Shown here piece by piece: positions 1 to 7,937 of a stretch of DNA of 36,805 nucleotides. Under the pieces are notes generated by a model, which made no database searches, had not been told where the DNA came from, and was given only the letters and a program-made list of their open reading frames with translations. The stretch spans positions 1-36,805 of the forward strand of contig DATDCV010000178.1 of NCBI GenBank assembly GCA_036524155.1, read 5' to 3'. The stretch's first letter is position 1. Each line of letters begins with the position of its first letter. The translations under genes and the position numbers were made by a program. The DNA comes from DATDCV01 sp036524155. GTDB lineage: Bacteria; Verrucomicrobiota; Verrucomicrobiia; Limisphaerales; UBA8199.

Positions 1-3000
1 TTGCGGTAGCCAACGTCCTGGCGTCGGGCGAGAATTTCGCCTGATAGATGTTCGCGCGGTGCGGGCTTGTCTGCCACTTAACCTGGCCGGTGATCTCTAC
101 AAGTCTTAATTCTTGTCCCATTACCCCCGGGTGGACGCCCAGCCCTGCCAGGTAGCTGCCGTCTCGAGAAAGATCCCAGCACGACGCCGTGCCTTCCAGG
201 CGCCCGAGGCGCAGGCCAGTCTTCGGCTCGAGCAGCACCGTTCCACCCTGTGATGTTGTGATCAACGCTTCTCCACCTGGAGTGAAGACGAGCGGGCCGC
301 CAGTGACTGGCCCGCGCACCAGGACGGCGCGTTCGGCAAAACGGCGCGCGTCTAGGAGACGAATTGTCCCGGTGTTGTCGCTGGTCGCGAGGGTCTCAGA
401 GTCAGGCGAAAAGGCCAGGTGCCAGATCTTCTCCTTATAACCTTCGACCTTGCCAAGCAGTTTCCAGGTTCCCACTTCCCAGAAGGCAACTGTTGGACTC
501 GCCCCAGCCGTAGCGAGGACCATTCCGTCAGGACTCAGAGCCACAGAAATATCATTCCATTCATAATCAGGAATAACGAACGGCGGCTTATCTGTGCCCA
601 CCTCGAGGATTTGAACGCCTTTGCCGCCACCGACAAGATACTTTGAGTCGGGCGAAAAGCACAGGGAATAGGAGTCCATTCCCGGCGCCAGGTGGTAGCC
701 CTGAGGTTGGATTGCATTCCACACCTTGACCGTTCGGTCCAGGCTGCCGGTGGCCAGTTTTTCGCCGGCCGGATCGTAAGCCACGGACGAAATGGGGCCT
801 GTATGGCCTTTGATGGTTCCCAGCTCATTCCCCGTCGAGACATCCCAGAACCTCACGATTTGATCGAACCCACCAGAAACGAGGGTCTTTCCGTCCGGGG
901 CAAATTTCACCGCAAGAACAGGACCTTCATGGCCTCTCAACGTGAAACGAAAGCGCTGCTCTGCGAATTCCCAAAGCATGAGTTCCCCCTCTCGGCGGTA
1001 CGGGTCCCCGCCGCCAATCGCCAGGCTGCGACCATCTGGCGAAAACGCGACCGCGCTCACCCGCCCTCGGAACGCGGTGATATTCGTTTCCAGCTTCCCG
1101 GTGCTGAGGTCCCAAATCCTCAAGTTGCCATCGACGCTGGAACCGACGCTGCCAGTAGCCAGCCTTGTGCCGTCAGACGAGATCGCCAGGGACAAGATGC
1201 TTGTGGCATACCCGGTGAGCGTTCTCGACTCCTTTCCTTGCTCCAAGTCCCAAATTTTGACTTCCGCGGCCAGTTCCTTGGAATACGCAAACGTTTCACC
1301 CGGACTCGAGTTGTCGCCCAGCCGGCCGGTTGCCGATGCCAGCCACTTGCCTCCCGGCCCAAATGCCAGAGTGGTGACGGGCTCAGTGTGGCCCCGTAGC
1401 ACGGCAATCTCTCGTCCCGTATCCACATCCCACAACCTGACCGTGCGATCGTCATAGCCTGTGGCGATGGTCTTTCCATCTGGGGCGAATGCGATTGAAG
1501 TAACGTCGTGCCCGCCTCCGCGAAGAACGAATAATTCTTTGCCCGTCCGGGCATCCCAGATTCGCGCAGTCGAATCAAGTGCAGCCGTGGCCAGCAGGCG
1601 GCCATCGGGCGAAAACACCACACTGCGTATGCGGTCAGTATGGCCCCGCAGCGTTAGCTCCTCCGAATGACACAGCCGCCAAAGATAAAACCACTCGAAG
1701 CCACGCAAATCCTCATCCCCGCCCTTGGGGCGATGCGCGTCCAGGAGGGCTTCCACCCGAGCCACATCTCCTCTATCCCAAGCTTGAGAAGCGGCATTCA
1801 TGTCTGAGGCATAGAGCTGACGCTCCAGTTGCCTGGCTCCCTCCTCGGCGGCGGCACGCAGTGTATCGGCTTGGCGTCGCAAGCGGCTCTGGGAGCGTTC
1901 GGCTTGAGTTGCCCGTATGGCCTGCCAGGTGCTGACTGTGGCCGAGGAGATGAGCAGCAGGATTAGAGCGGTCGCGACAGCCAGCCCCGCCTTGTTCCGC
2001 CGGACGAACTTTCGGGCGCGATAAAGGAGGCTGGGCGCCGCGGCGGTCACGGGTTCGTGATTCAGATGCCGCTGCAGGTCAAACGCCAGCGCGTTGGCCG
2101 TCTCGTATCGCCGGGCCCGGTCCTTCTCCAGGCACTTCATCACGATCCAGTCGAGGTCGCCGTGCACCATCCGGGTCAGCGCTTCGGGTTGCGTTTGGCG
2201 GGATTGCGCCACTTCCACCTGTTTCCCCCCCAAGGTGCGCAGGCGCGTGGATGGTTTGGGCGGCTCTCTTTCGCAAATGATGCGCCGGACTTCATCCAGC
2301 GCTGCCTGGGCCAGCGTCGCGGCGTCGAACGGGGTCGCCCCTGTCAGCAGCTCGTAGAGCAGCACGCCGAGCGAGTAAATATCACTCCTGGTGTCGACAT
2401 CCACGCCGCTCAGCTCGGCCTGTTCCGGGCTCATGTAAGCCGGTGTGCCGATCATTTGTTGGAAAGCCGTGAAGAGCGTCTTCTCGGTCAGTCTTTGGCC
2501 CAGCGCCTTGGCGACCCCGAAATCGATGATCTTGGGGACCGCCTCGCCATCCTGCACTATCACCAGGATGTTGGAGGGTTTGAGGTCGCGGTGGATGACG
2601 CCTTTTTGGTGCGCGTGCTGGACCGCGTGGCAAACCCCGATAAACAGCCGCAGCCGTTCCTTGGTGGAGAGCCGCTTCCGGTCGCAATAATCCGTAAGCG
2701 GAAGCCCCTGCACCAACTCCATCACAAAATAGGGCCGCTCATTGGGAGTCGTCCCGGCGTCCAGCACCTTCGCAATATTCGGGTGGTCCATCAGCGCCAG
2801 CGCCTGGCGCTCGGCCTCAAAGCGGGCGACAACCTCGCGCGTGTCCATGCCCGGCTTGATGATCTTCAGCGCCACCTTGCGTAGGACCGGCTGTTGCTGC
2901 TCGGCCAGGTAGACGACACCAAACCCTCCTTCGCCGATCTTCTGTAACAGCTTGTAGCGGCCTATTCTCGTCCCGGTGCTCTCGATGGGAACATCGGGTG

Positions 3001-3190
3001 CCGAAAGCTTGCAGGCCGTGCCCAGGAAATCTCCGGACCGGACGTGAGCGCCGAGGAGCGATTCCACCTCCTCGCGAAGCGCCGGGTTTCCAGCACAGGC
3101 GCGATCCAGGTAAGCCGCGCGCTCGGCAGGCGCGGTCAAGGCCAAAGCCTCGCCGAAAATCTTTATCGCATCCGGATTTTCAGGGTTCAT
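1..3190 (-). CDS. Ser/Thr protein kinase with C-terminal WD40 repeats (3' end outside window)
   Basis: The minus strand is open from the ATG at 3190 to base 1 (1063 codons), so the C-terminus lies outside the window. Residues 1-50 are the short helical leader usual before planctomycete/verrucomicrobial kinases. The kinase domain (about 79-350) has a glycine loop IGEGGFGVVY at 85-94, an ALK lysine at 109, HRDLKPSN at 200-207, DFG at 223-225 and SPE at 254-256, so it should be catalytically active. One membrane helix follows near 401-418, then a charged coiled stretch, then about 13 WD40-type repeats (FSPDG...WD) to the window edge. Inferred layout: cytoplasmic kinase, single membrane span, outer beta-propellers. 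It starts 64 bases after an ECF sigma gene on the same strand, so the two are probably co-transcribed and functionally linked. Overlapping short frames on both strands are shadows. Confidence 0.93.
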   Translation of the reverse strand, partial: MNPENPDAIKIFGEALALTAPAERAAYLDRACAGNPALREEVESLLGAHVRSGDFLGTACKLSAPDVPIESTGTRIGRYKLLQKIGEGGFGVVYLAEQQQPVLRKVALKIIKPGMDTREVVARFEAERQALALMDHPNIAKVLDAGTTPNERPYFVMELVQGLPLTDYCDRKRLSTKERLRLFIGVCHAVQHAHQKGVIHRDLKPSNILVIVQDGEAVPKIIDFGVAKALGQRLTEKTLFTAFQQMIGTPAYMSPEQAELSGVDVDTRSDIYSLGVLLYELLTGATPFDAATLAQAALDEVRRIICEREPPKPSTRLRTLGGKQVEVAQSRQTQPEALTRMVHGDLDWIVMKCLEKDRARRYETANALAFDLQRHLNHEPVTAAAPSLLYRARKFVRRNKAGLAVATALILLLISSATVSTWQAIRATQAERSQSRLRRQADTLRAAAEEGARQLERQLYASDMNAASQAWDRGDVARVEALLDAHRPKGGDEDLRGFEWFYLWRLCHSEELTLRGHTDRIRSVVFSPDGRLLATAALDSTARIWDARTGKELFVLRGGGHDVTSIAFAPDGKTIATGYDDRTVRLWDVDTGREIAVLRGHTEPVTTLAFGPGGKWLASATGRLGDNSSPGETFAYSKELAAEVKIWDLEQGKESRTLTGYATSILSLAISSDGTRLATGSVGSSVDGNLRIWDLSTGKLETNITAFRGRVSAVAFSPDGRSLAIGGGDPYRREGELMLWEFAEQRFRFTLRGHEGPVLAVKFAPDGKTLVSGGFDQIVRFWDVSTGNELGTIKGHTGPISSVAYDPAGEKLATGSLDRTVKVWNAIQPQGYHLAPGMDSYSLCFSPDSKYLVGGGKGVQILEVGTDKPPFVIPDYEWNDISVALSPDGMVLATAGASPTVAFWEVGTWKLLGKVEGYKEKIWHLAFSPDSETLATSDNTGTIRLLDARRFAERAVLVRGPVTGGPLVFTPGGEALITTSQGGTVLLEPKTGLRLGRLEGTASCWDLSRDGSYLAGLGVHPGVMGQELRLVEITGQVKWQTSPHRANIYQAKFSPDARTLATA

Positions 3191-3254
3191 CTTACAGGTA
3201 TCACCGTCTGCTCCAGCAATGAGACGCAGAACCAGACAGGCGATCTCCCGCGCC

Positions 3255-3917
3255 CTATGACTGCTCCTGCGCTGGGTCGCGACTAATTCCCTTCAACAGA
3301 GGGTCGGGAATCCAGGTGTTGGTGCTCCGGCTCCGCTCAATCTCACGAAACAGCCAGGCGCGCGCGAAGGCCCACGTGCGCTCTATCGTTGAAACAGAAA
3401 CACCGAGTTCCGTAGCGGCTTGTTCGTGGGTCAAACCCACGAAGAAGAGGAGCTTTACCAGTTCAGCGGCGCGAGGCTGACATTCAGTTAGCCGCGTGAG
3501 CGCTTCGTCGACCTCCAACAACTCGTCATCCGGCAACGGGGCTGGCGGGTCCACTTTTTCAAGGTCCACCCGCTCGAGGTTTCCGCCGCGCTTGAGCCGT
3601 TTTCTGCGCCGCGCGTTTTCGACCAGAATCCGCCGCATGGCCTCGCCGGCGGCGGCAAAGAAATACGCCCGGTCGGGAAAATGTTGGCCGTTGCCGCCCA
3701 TCAGGCGCAACCAGACCTCGTGCACCAGTCCCGTCGGCTGAAGCGTCTCGCTGGCACTCTGGCCCGCCATCTTCCGCGCCGCCAACAGGCGCAATTCGGG
3801 GTAGACGCGGGAAGCCAGTTCTTCGGCTGCCTTTGGATCGCCCTCGCGCATCTCTCCGAGCAAGCGCGTTATTTCCCCCATCCCCGGCGCCCGTGCGGGT
3901 TGGGCCTTGGTGCACAT
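3255..3917 (-). CDS. ECF-type sigma factor (ECF43-like, kinase-linked)
   Basis: A 220-residue sigma-70 family protein of the extracytoplasmic-function type, expected to direct RNA polymerase to a specific promoter set. Region 2 contains ETLQPTGLVHEVWLRL (57-72) and region 4 has the helix-turn-helix GLTHEQAATELGVSVSTIERTW (161-182). In region 2.2 the acidic residues of typical ECF factors (the DAEDL pattern) are replaced by QPTGL, with threonine at 62. In kinase-associated ECF factors of this sort a phosphorylated threonine is thought to supply the missing charge; that this happens here with the adjacent kinase (64 bases downstream) is inference. No anti-sigma gene is adjacent. ATG at 3917 is used; Met13 (MGEITRLL) is an alternative start that matches the family N-terminus at least as well. 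Confidence 0.9.
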   Translation of the reverse strand: MCTKAQPARAPGMGEITRLLGEMREGDPKAAEELASRVYPELRLLAARKMAGQSASETLQPTGLVHEVWLRLMGGNGQHFPDRAYFFAAAGEAMRRILVENARRRKRLKRGGNLERVDLEKVDPPAPLPDDELLEVDEALTRLTECQPRAAELVKLLFFVGLTHEQAATELGVSVSTIERTWAFARAWLFREIERSRSTNTWIPDPLLKGISRDPAQEQS

Positions 3918-3932
3918 CGTGTCAGCTAATTT

Positions 3933-3957
3933 CGGTTACTGATTCAAACGGTAACCG
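3933..3957. promoter_or_regulatory. Inverted repeat upstream of ECF sigma gene
   Basis: A perfect 7-bp inverted repeat, CGGTTAC / GTAACCG, separated by 11 bases and lying 15 bases upstream of the sigma-factor start. Size and placement fit an operator or a structured 5' leader. The rest of 3918-4183, between the divergent sigma gene and the zinc-ribbon gene at 4184, shows no gene and no convincing -35/-10 pair. Confidence 0.35.
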
Positions 3958-4183
3958 GAAGAAATGTCAAGACATGCTGCATGGCCGCAAAAGTTTTTGA
4001 CGGGAAATGCTCCCCGGTTATCGCAGGAGTATTTGAAGACAGTGTGAACTGAATGCCAAAGCGAAGGCTCTGCCTCGACGAGTCGGCCGTCCCGGGTTCC
4101 GGAAAGACGGGGCTTCGGGAGATGGCGGCGACGTTCCGCCTCGGGAGTGCGCCTTCGCCGGATGCGGGAAGGAATGTCAGCCG

Positions 4184-5416
4184 ATGAATGCTTCTTCGAC
4201 GTTAGCCAAGTGCAGTTGCAGCCATTGCGGCGGTCATTTGGAGTTTGAGAGCGCGTATGCGGGCGCAAGAGTCGCCTGTCCGCACTGCGGCAACGAAACG
4301 GTTTTGTATGTTCCGGGCATAGCCACTCTGCCGCCAGTGGCGCTGCCGTTGCCTGAGAATGCCGGGCTCGCCGTTCCGCCGGTTGGCCGGCCGATGCGCC
4401 CGCCCGGCGCATGGACTAAAGCGGTGCCTCCCCGACACGCGCCGCCCCGAAACGCAAACCCCATCGCGCCACAGGCCGCGAAAGCCAGTTGGGTGAGTTT
4501 TGTCTTTGCCTATGCGTTTTCCGCCATGGCCGCCAAGGCCCGGGGCCACCCCATGTGGCCAATCATCTTGATCGCCGCCATGCTCTTTGTCCTCATTGGA
4601 TTCGTCCTGGGAGTTATTGCGTTGTCCGGTCTTCGCAAGTATGGACGGAAAGGCATTCTCATACCGGGCGTGGTCGGCACGCTCCTGAACGGGTTGATGC
4701 TCGGGGCAGTTCTTCTGGCTTTCGTTAAGGGGCTGGGCGAACGGCGACGCTATCTGGACACCAAAGACAAAGTTGGGACAACCGTGGTGGAAATAGTTCG
4801 ACAGGCCACCGAGGAAGGCCGAATCACCCACGTCCCTCCCACCGGCGACGCTCAGTTCGACAGCGCTTTTCGAATTCTGGCGGAGGTCATCAACGATTCG
4901 ATCGTGGCGGTTGAGAAGATGGACTCGGAAATTGAGGCGCTCGCCGAGCAGGAGGTTTGCGTTGTGCTGACCAATCGCGCAGTTATGCAAGCTGAGCTCG
5001 GGAAAAGGACCGCTGCCCGGGCGATCATCGAACGGCACCAGCGCGGCTTCGCCGGGACGCTTGAGGCCGCGCGGCAAAAGGTGCGGGCGCTGCACCTGCC
5101 GGCGAAAATGCAGCAGAGCACGCTGAGCGATTTCGCTGCGGGCGGGGCGTTTGAGGCCAGAATGGAACCGCAGTTCACCCTCAGGCTTCGGGCGAAACAG
5201 GCCGAATTCGATCTGCTGCAATATATGCTGGCTCAATCTGGCCGTTACCGCGTCGTCAACGGGCGCGTCACGTTCACCGCCGCCGCCCAACTGCAGGAAT
5301 ACAACCGCCTGTTGCAGACCATTCGGGACGTCGCCACCGAAGCCGAGGTCTTCGACGCCCAACGCGAAGCGATGCTGCGATCGGTGCCGGAGCAGATGAA
5401 ACAACTAACCAGGTAA
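4184..5416 (+). CDS. Zinc-ribbon membrane protein of unknown function
   Basis: 410 residues. The N-terminus holds a four-cysteine zinc ribbon, CSHC (12-15) and CPHC (32-35), followed by a proline-rich linker (about 45-100). Two strongly hydrophobic segments (about 127-149 and 158-182) form a membrane hairpin joined by the short loop LRKYGRKG. The C-terminal part (about 190-410) is soluble, helical and charged, with no motif I recognise. Such N-terminal ribbons are common on verrucomicrobial membrane proteins. A GGAAGGA sequence 10 bases before the ATG supports this start. The gene is divergent from the sigma/kinase pair and followed by genes on the opposite strand, so it is probably monocistronic. 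A nearly equally long frame on the minus strand (4202-5404) is rejected because it lacks the zinc-ribbon and membrane signatures. Confidence 0.82.
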   Translation: MNASSTLAKCSCSHCGGHLEFESAYAGARVACPHCGNETVLYVPGIATLPPVALPLPENAGLAVPPVGRPMRPPGAWTKAVPPRHAPPRNANPIAPQAAKASWVSFVFAYAFSAMAAKARGHPMWPIILIAAMLFVLIGFVLGVIALSGLRKYGRKGILIPGVVGTLLNGLMLGAVLLAFVKGLGERRRYLDTKDKVGTTVVEIVRQATEEGRITHVPPTGDAQFDSAFRILAEVINDSIVAVEKMDSEIEALAEQEVCVVLTNRAVMQAELGKRTAARAIIERHQRGFAGTLEAARQKVRALHLPAKMQQSTLSDFAAGGAFEARMEPQFTLRLRAKQAEFDLLQYMLAQSGRYRVVNGRVTFTAAAQLQEYNRLLQTIRDVATEAEVFDAQREAMLRSVPEQMKQLTR

Positions 5417-5484
5417 GCCGATCGGTTATGGGATTGGCGGAGAAAGCAGCCGGGGCACGGTAAGCACTGGCGGCGGCGCTCGGT

Positions 5485-5512
5485 CCCCCTCTCCGCCTCC
5501 GGGGGAGAGGGG
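5485..5512. repeat. Dispersed palindromic repeat, copy 1
   Basis: CCCCTCTCC, a six-base loop, then a G-rich arm ending GGAGAGGGG forms a strong hairpin in the gap 5417-5659, between convergent genes. A related element, with similar left flank (GGCACTC/GGCGGC then CGGT), occurs at 9611-9669. It could act as a transcription terminator, but there is no T tract. Nothing else is seen in 5417-5659. Confidence 0.6.
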
Positions 5513-5659
5513 AGAGGTGGCACTCGTCTCCTGAGAGATTGACGATCCAAATGCGTGCGCTCGGGCCGAAGGAGGCTTTCCATGAACCGTTCCTCGCCCA
5601 CGCCCCACGATGCTGGCGCGACCTTGCTCAGGCCTTTCGGAACGCCCTTGGTGCCGGTG

Positions 5660-6646
5660 TTATCTGCCGGGTGTTGAACCGGCATCGGCTGGCAACCGCA
5701 CTTTTTTCCAGGTTTCGTTGGCTTCGACGAGCGCTTGCTCTTGCCCCGGGGGGTCCCCCATCTGTTTCCTGATCTCAGCCAGCCTTTCGAAGTCCCGGGC
5801 CAGCGCAGCAAACGCAAAGGGGCTTGGGTCGCATGAACGATCAACACCTCCCCGTCGATGCTCGATAGCCTTCTGCAGGGAAACCACCGCCTCCTCGAGA
5901 TTGCCTTTGCGAACCTGGAGTTGTGCCTGGACCTCACACCACTTTGCCAGAGCCACCACCGGGCCGGTGCCGATTCGCGATAGCGATCCCGATCCCAGTA
6001 TGTCCCAACCGGCGCGCAGATCCTGGTCGGCCGCTTCGAGTTGCCCTTTCGCCAGCAAACACTCGGCGCGGTCGGTGTGTGCCAGGGCACGCATCAAGGC
6101 GGCCATTTTGCCGGGGTGAATGACTCGCAGCGCCTCCGACGCAGCGGCCAGCGCCTCATCCGTCCTGCCCTGCGCTAGCGCGCAGCCGACTTCGTTCCTG
6201 AGCGCCATGGCGATTAACGGGTAGAGCTCGGACTTCCGGGCAGACTCGGTGGCGGCGCGAGCCATCTCTCGCGCTTCATCCAGGCGCCCGAGCAGGCGAA
6301 AGAGTCCCGACAAATCCATCCGGGGCTTGGCTGCCAGGCCGGGGTTGCCTGTCTGCTGCTGAATCGCCAGGACCTTCCGGTAGGCGTCTTCCGCACCTGC
6401 CCAATCCCCGGCACGCAAACAGCGGTCGGCTTGTTCCGCCAACTCGAGTTCCGGGGTGGGATGAGCCATCGCCTGCTGGGCCGCCATGATGAAGGTTTTG
6501 AGGGCTGCTTCGTCGGCCTTCTCTCTATCGTCCGCGTTCACCGCCTCCGCATAGGATTCAAGCGCTTTCAGGAACTCCGGCGGCACAGCTTCATTCGGCG
6601 CCCCGCCCCGCCCGGGCTGGTTGTGGTCATTTTCGTTCTGGTTCAT
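5660..6646 (-). CDS. Tetratricopeptide-repeat protein
   Basis: 328 residues from the ATG at 6646 (MNQNENDHNQPG). The chain is almost entirely helical with recurring TPR-like helix pairs: A-x-x-CLRAGDWAGAEDAYRKVL, SGLFRLLGRLDEAREMA, GCALAQGRTDEALAAASEAL, ECLLAKGQLEAADQDL and AQLQVRKGNLEEAVVSLQKAI. No signal peptide or membrane segment, so probably a cytoplasmic protein-protein interaction scaffold. A GTG at 6727 would give 355 residues, but it sits 4 bases from the stop of the upstream gene with no ribosome site; GAGAGA lies before the ATG at 6646. It follows the exported protein at 6731-7870 on the same strand and may be co-transcribed with it. The partner is unknown. Confidence 0.78.
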   Translation of the reverse strand: MNQNENDHNQPGRGGAPNEAVPPEFLKALESYAEAVNADDREKADEAALKTFIMAAQQAMAHPTPELELAEQADRCLRAGDWAGAEDAYRKVLAIQQQTGNPGLAAKPRMDLSGLFRLLGRLDEAREMARAATESARKSELYPLIAMALRNEVGCALAQGRTDEALAAASEALRVIHPGKMAALMRALAHTDRAECLLAKGQLEAADQDLRAGWDILGSGSLSRIGTGPVVALAKWCEVQAQLQVRKGNLEEAVVSLQKAIEHRRGGVDRSCDPSPFAFAALARDFERLAEIRKQMGDPPGQEQALVEANETWKKVRLPADAGSTPGR

Positions 6647-6730
6647 CGTTGTTGTCTCTCGCCCGGTTGAGTTGCTCTCACCTTCGACTGTAGGCCCGGT
6701 GCCCCCACCGGGCGAATTCCCAACCACGTT

Positions 6731-7870
6731 CTAACGCCAGTCGCGCCAGACTTCGAGGGCGGCCCGACGGAGCTTTTCCGATGTCCACGCGGTTTCGCCC
6801 GGCAATGGGGCGCTGCTCTGGGGCGGGGCGGCGATAAAATCGAGTTGCCGGCCGCCGGCCGGGACGGTGAGGTCGTATTCGATGTCGCCGCCGGCGAAGA
6901 GCGATTGGTCGTCCTTGCCGCCGACATCCACGTAGCGCAGCACCCGGCTGTTGGCCTCGCCTGCCAGCAGGGCCGGGACCTCAACCGGTTCATCCGGTTT
7001 GAAAATCCAAATCACGTTCAGGATCGGGTTAAGGTCGGGCGCGCCGGGCGCAGGCAGCACGGAAATCTCGAGCATGCCATCGTTGTTGGCATCCTTAGCC
7101 TGAAATTCGACCGCGCCCGGTATGTGGCGGCCCCAGGCCGCGAGCGGGTCGATGTTTTTAGCGAGCGCGCCTTCCACCTGGCAAACGACGGGTCGCGAAC
7201 CCGCGACGGCCCAGTGGCTCTCGCAAAACCCGAGGAACACTTTGCGGGTGGCGCCGGGCTCGACTTTGAAGCGGTAACTGATGGGCACACCGCCGAGGCC
7301 GGCGCGGATGTTGGCAAACGCTGGGTCGCACGCGGAAGCCGGGTGCGCCCAGCCGGGCAGGGAAGCCGCATCGTCGGCGTAACCCCAGTCGCGCATGCTC
7401 TGGGCGCTGCGGGCGGTTTGCGGCAGCAGCAGGACGCTCCGCCCGCCGATGTGGGCGGCGCGCGTGCCGATCCGCACGTTTTCGGGCAGGGATACCTTCA
7501 GGCGGACGGTGGTCTCCTTGCCGTCGCGAGGTTCGACCCTGGCGGAAAGGACATCCACGCCGGCGGGAAATGCCGGGGCGCGGAAGACGGTCAAGGTAAG
7601 GGCCACAGCGCCGTAATCGGTCCGCGCCTGGCCCGCCGGAGTGACGCCATCAAGCTTGAGAGCCTTGACCTTGGCGGACGCGCCAGGCGTGAGACCGTCG
7701 CCCTGGAGCGTTATTTGTATCGGACCCCAGTCCTCGACCAGCCGCCCTTCTCCATCCAGTTGAGACTGCAGAAATCCGGGTGATGAAAGGGCAATCCCCG
7801 GCCCGGCCGCCCGCGCCACCGAAGCCGAGAACAATCCCGCGACCGCGATATAAACGATGAATGATTTCAT
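6731..7870 (-). CDS. Exported protein of unknown function
   Basis: 379 residues with a clear Sec signal peptide, MKSFIVYIAVAGLFSASVARA, cleaved before about AGPG. The mature part is beta-rich: VKALKLDG and VTLTVFRAP early, the GTRAAHIGGRSVLLLP stretch near 130-150, and KDANNDGMLEISVLP near 260-274, where DANNDG resembles a small calcium-binding loop. The pattern suggests carbohydrate-binding-like beta-sandwich domains, but I cannot name a family. It lies 67 bases downstream of the Tat-exported sugar-isomerase-like gene on the same strand and directly upstream of the TPR gene, so these three may form one transcription unit for envelope or periplasmic sugar handling; that is inference. Confidence 0.78.
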   Translation of the reverse strand: MKSFIVYIAVAGLFSASVARAAGPGIALSSPGFLQSQLDGEGRLVEDWGPIQITLQGDGLTPGASAKVKALKLDGVTPAGQARTDYGAVALTLTVFRAPAFPAGVDVLSARVEPRDGKETTVRLKVSLPENVRIGTRAAHIGGRSVLLLPQTARSAQSMRDWGYADDAASLPGWAHPASACDPAFANIRAGLGGVPISYRFKVEPGATRKVFLGFCESHWAVAGSRPVVCQVEGALAKNIDPLAAWGRHIPGAVEFQAKDANNDGMLEISVLPAPGAPDLNPILNVIWIFKPDEPVEVPALLAGEANSRVLRYVDVGGKDDQSLFAGGDIEYDLTVPAGGRQLDFIAAPPQSSAPLPGETAWTSEKLRRAALEVWRDWR

Positions 7871-7937
7871 GGTGGGCCGCTGAAGTCGTAATCGTTAGAA
7901 TTTGGATGCAACCAGCAGGAGTCCGTTCCTCGTCGCT

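Noticed and set aside
4202..5404. 400-residue frame on the minus strand opposite the zinc-ribbon protein
   Set aside because: The plus-strand frame has a zinc ribbon, two membrane helices and a ribosome site; the minus frame has no recognisable features.
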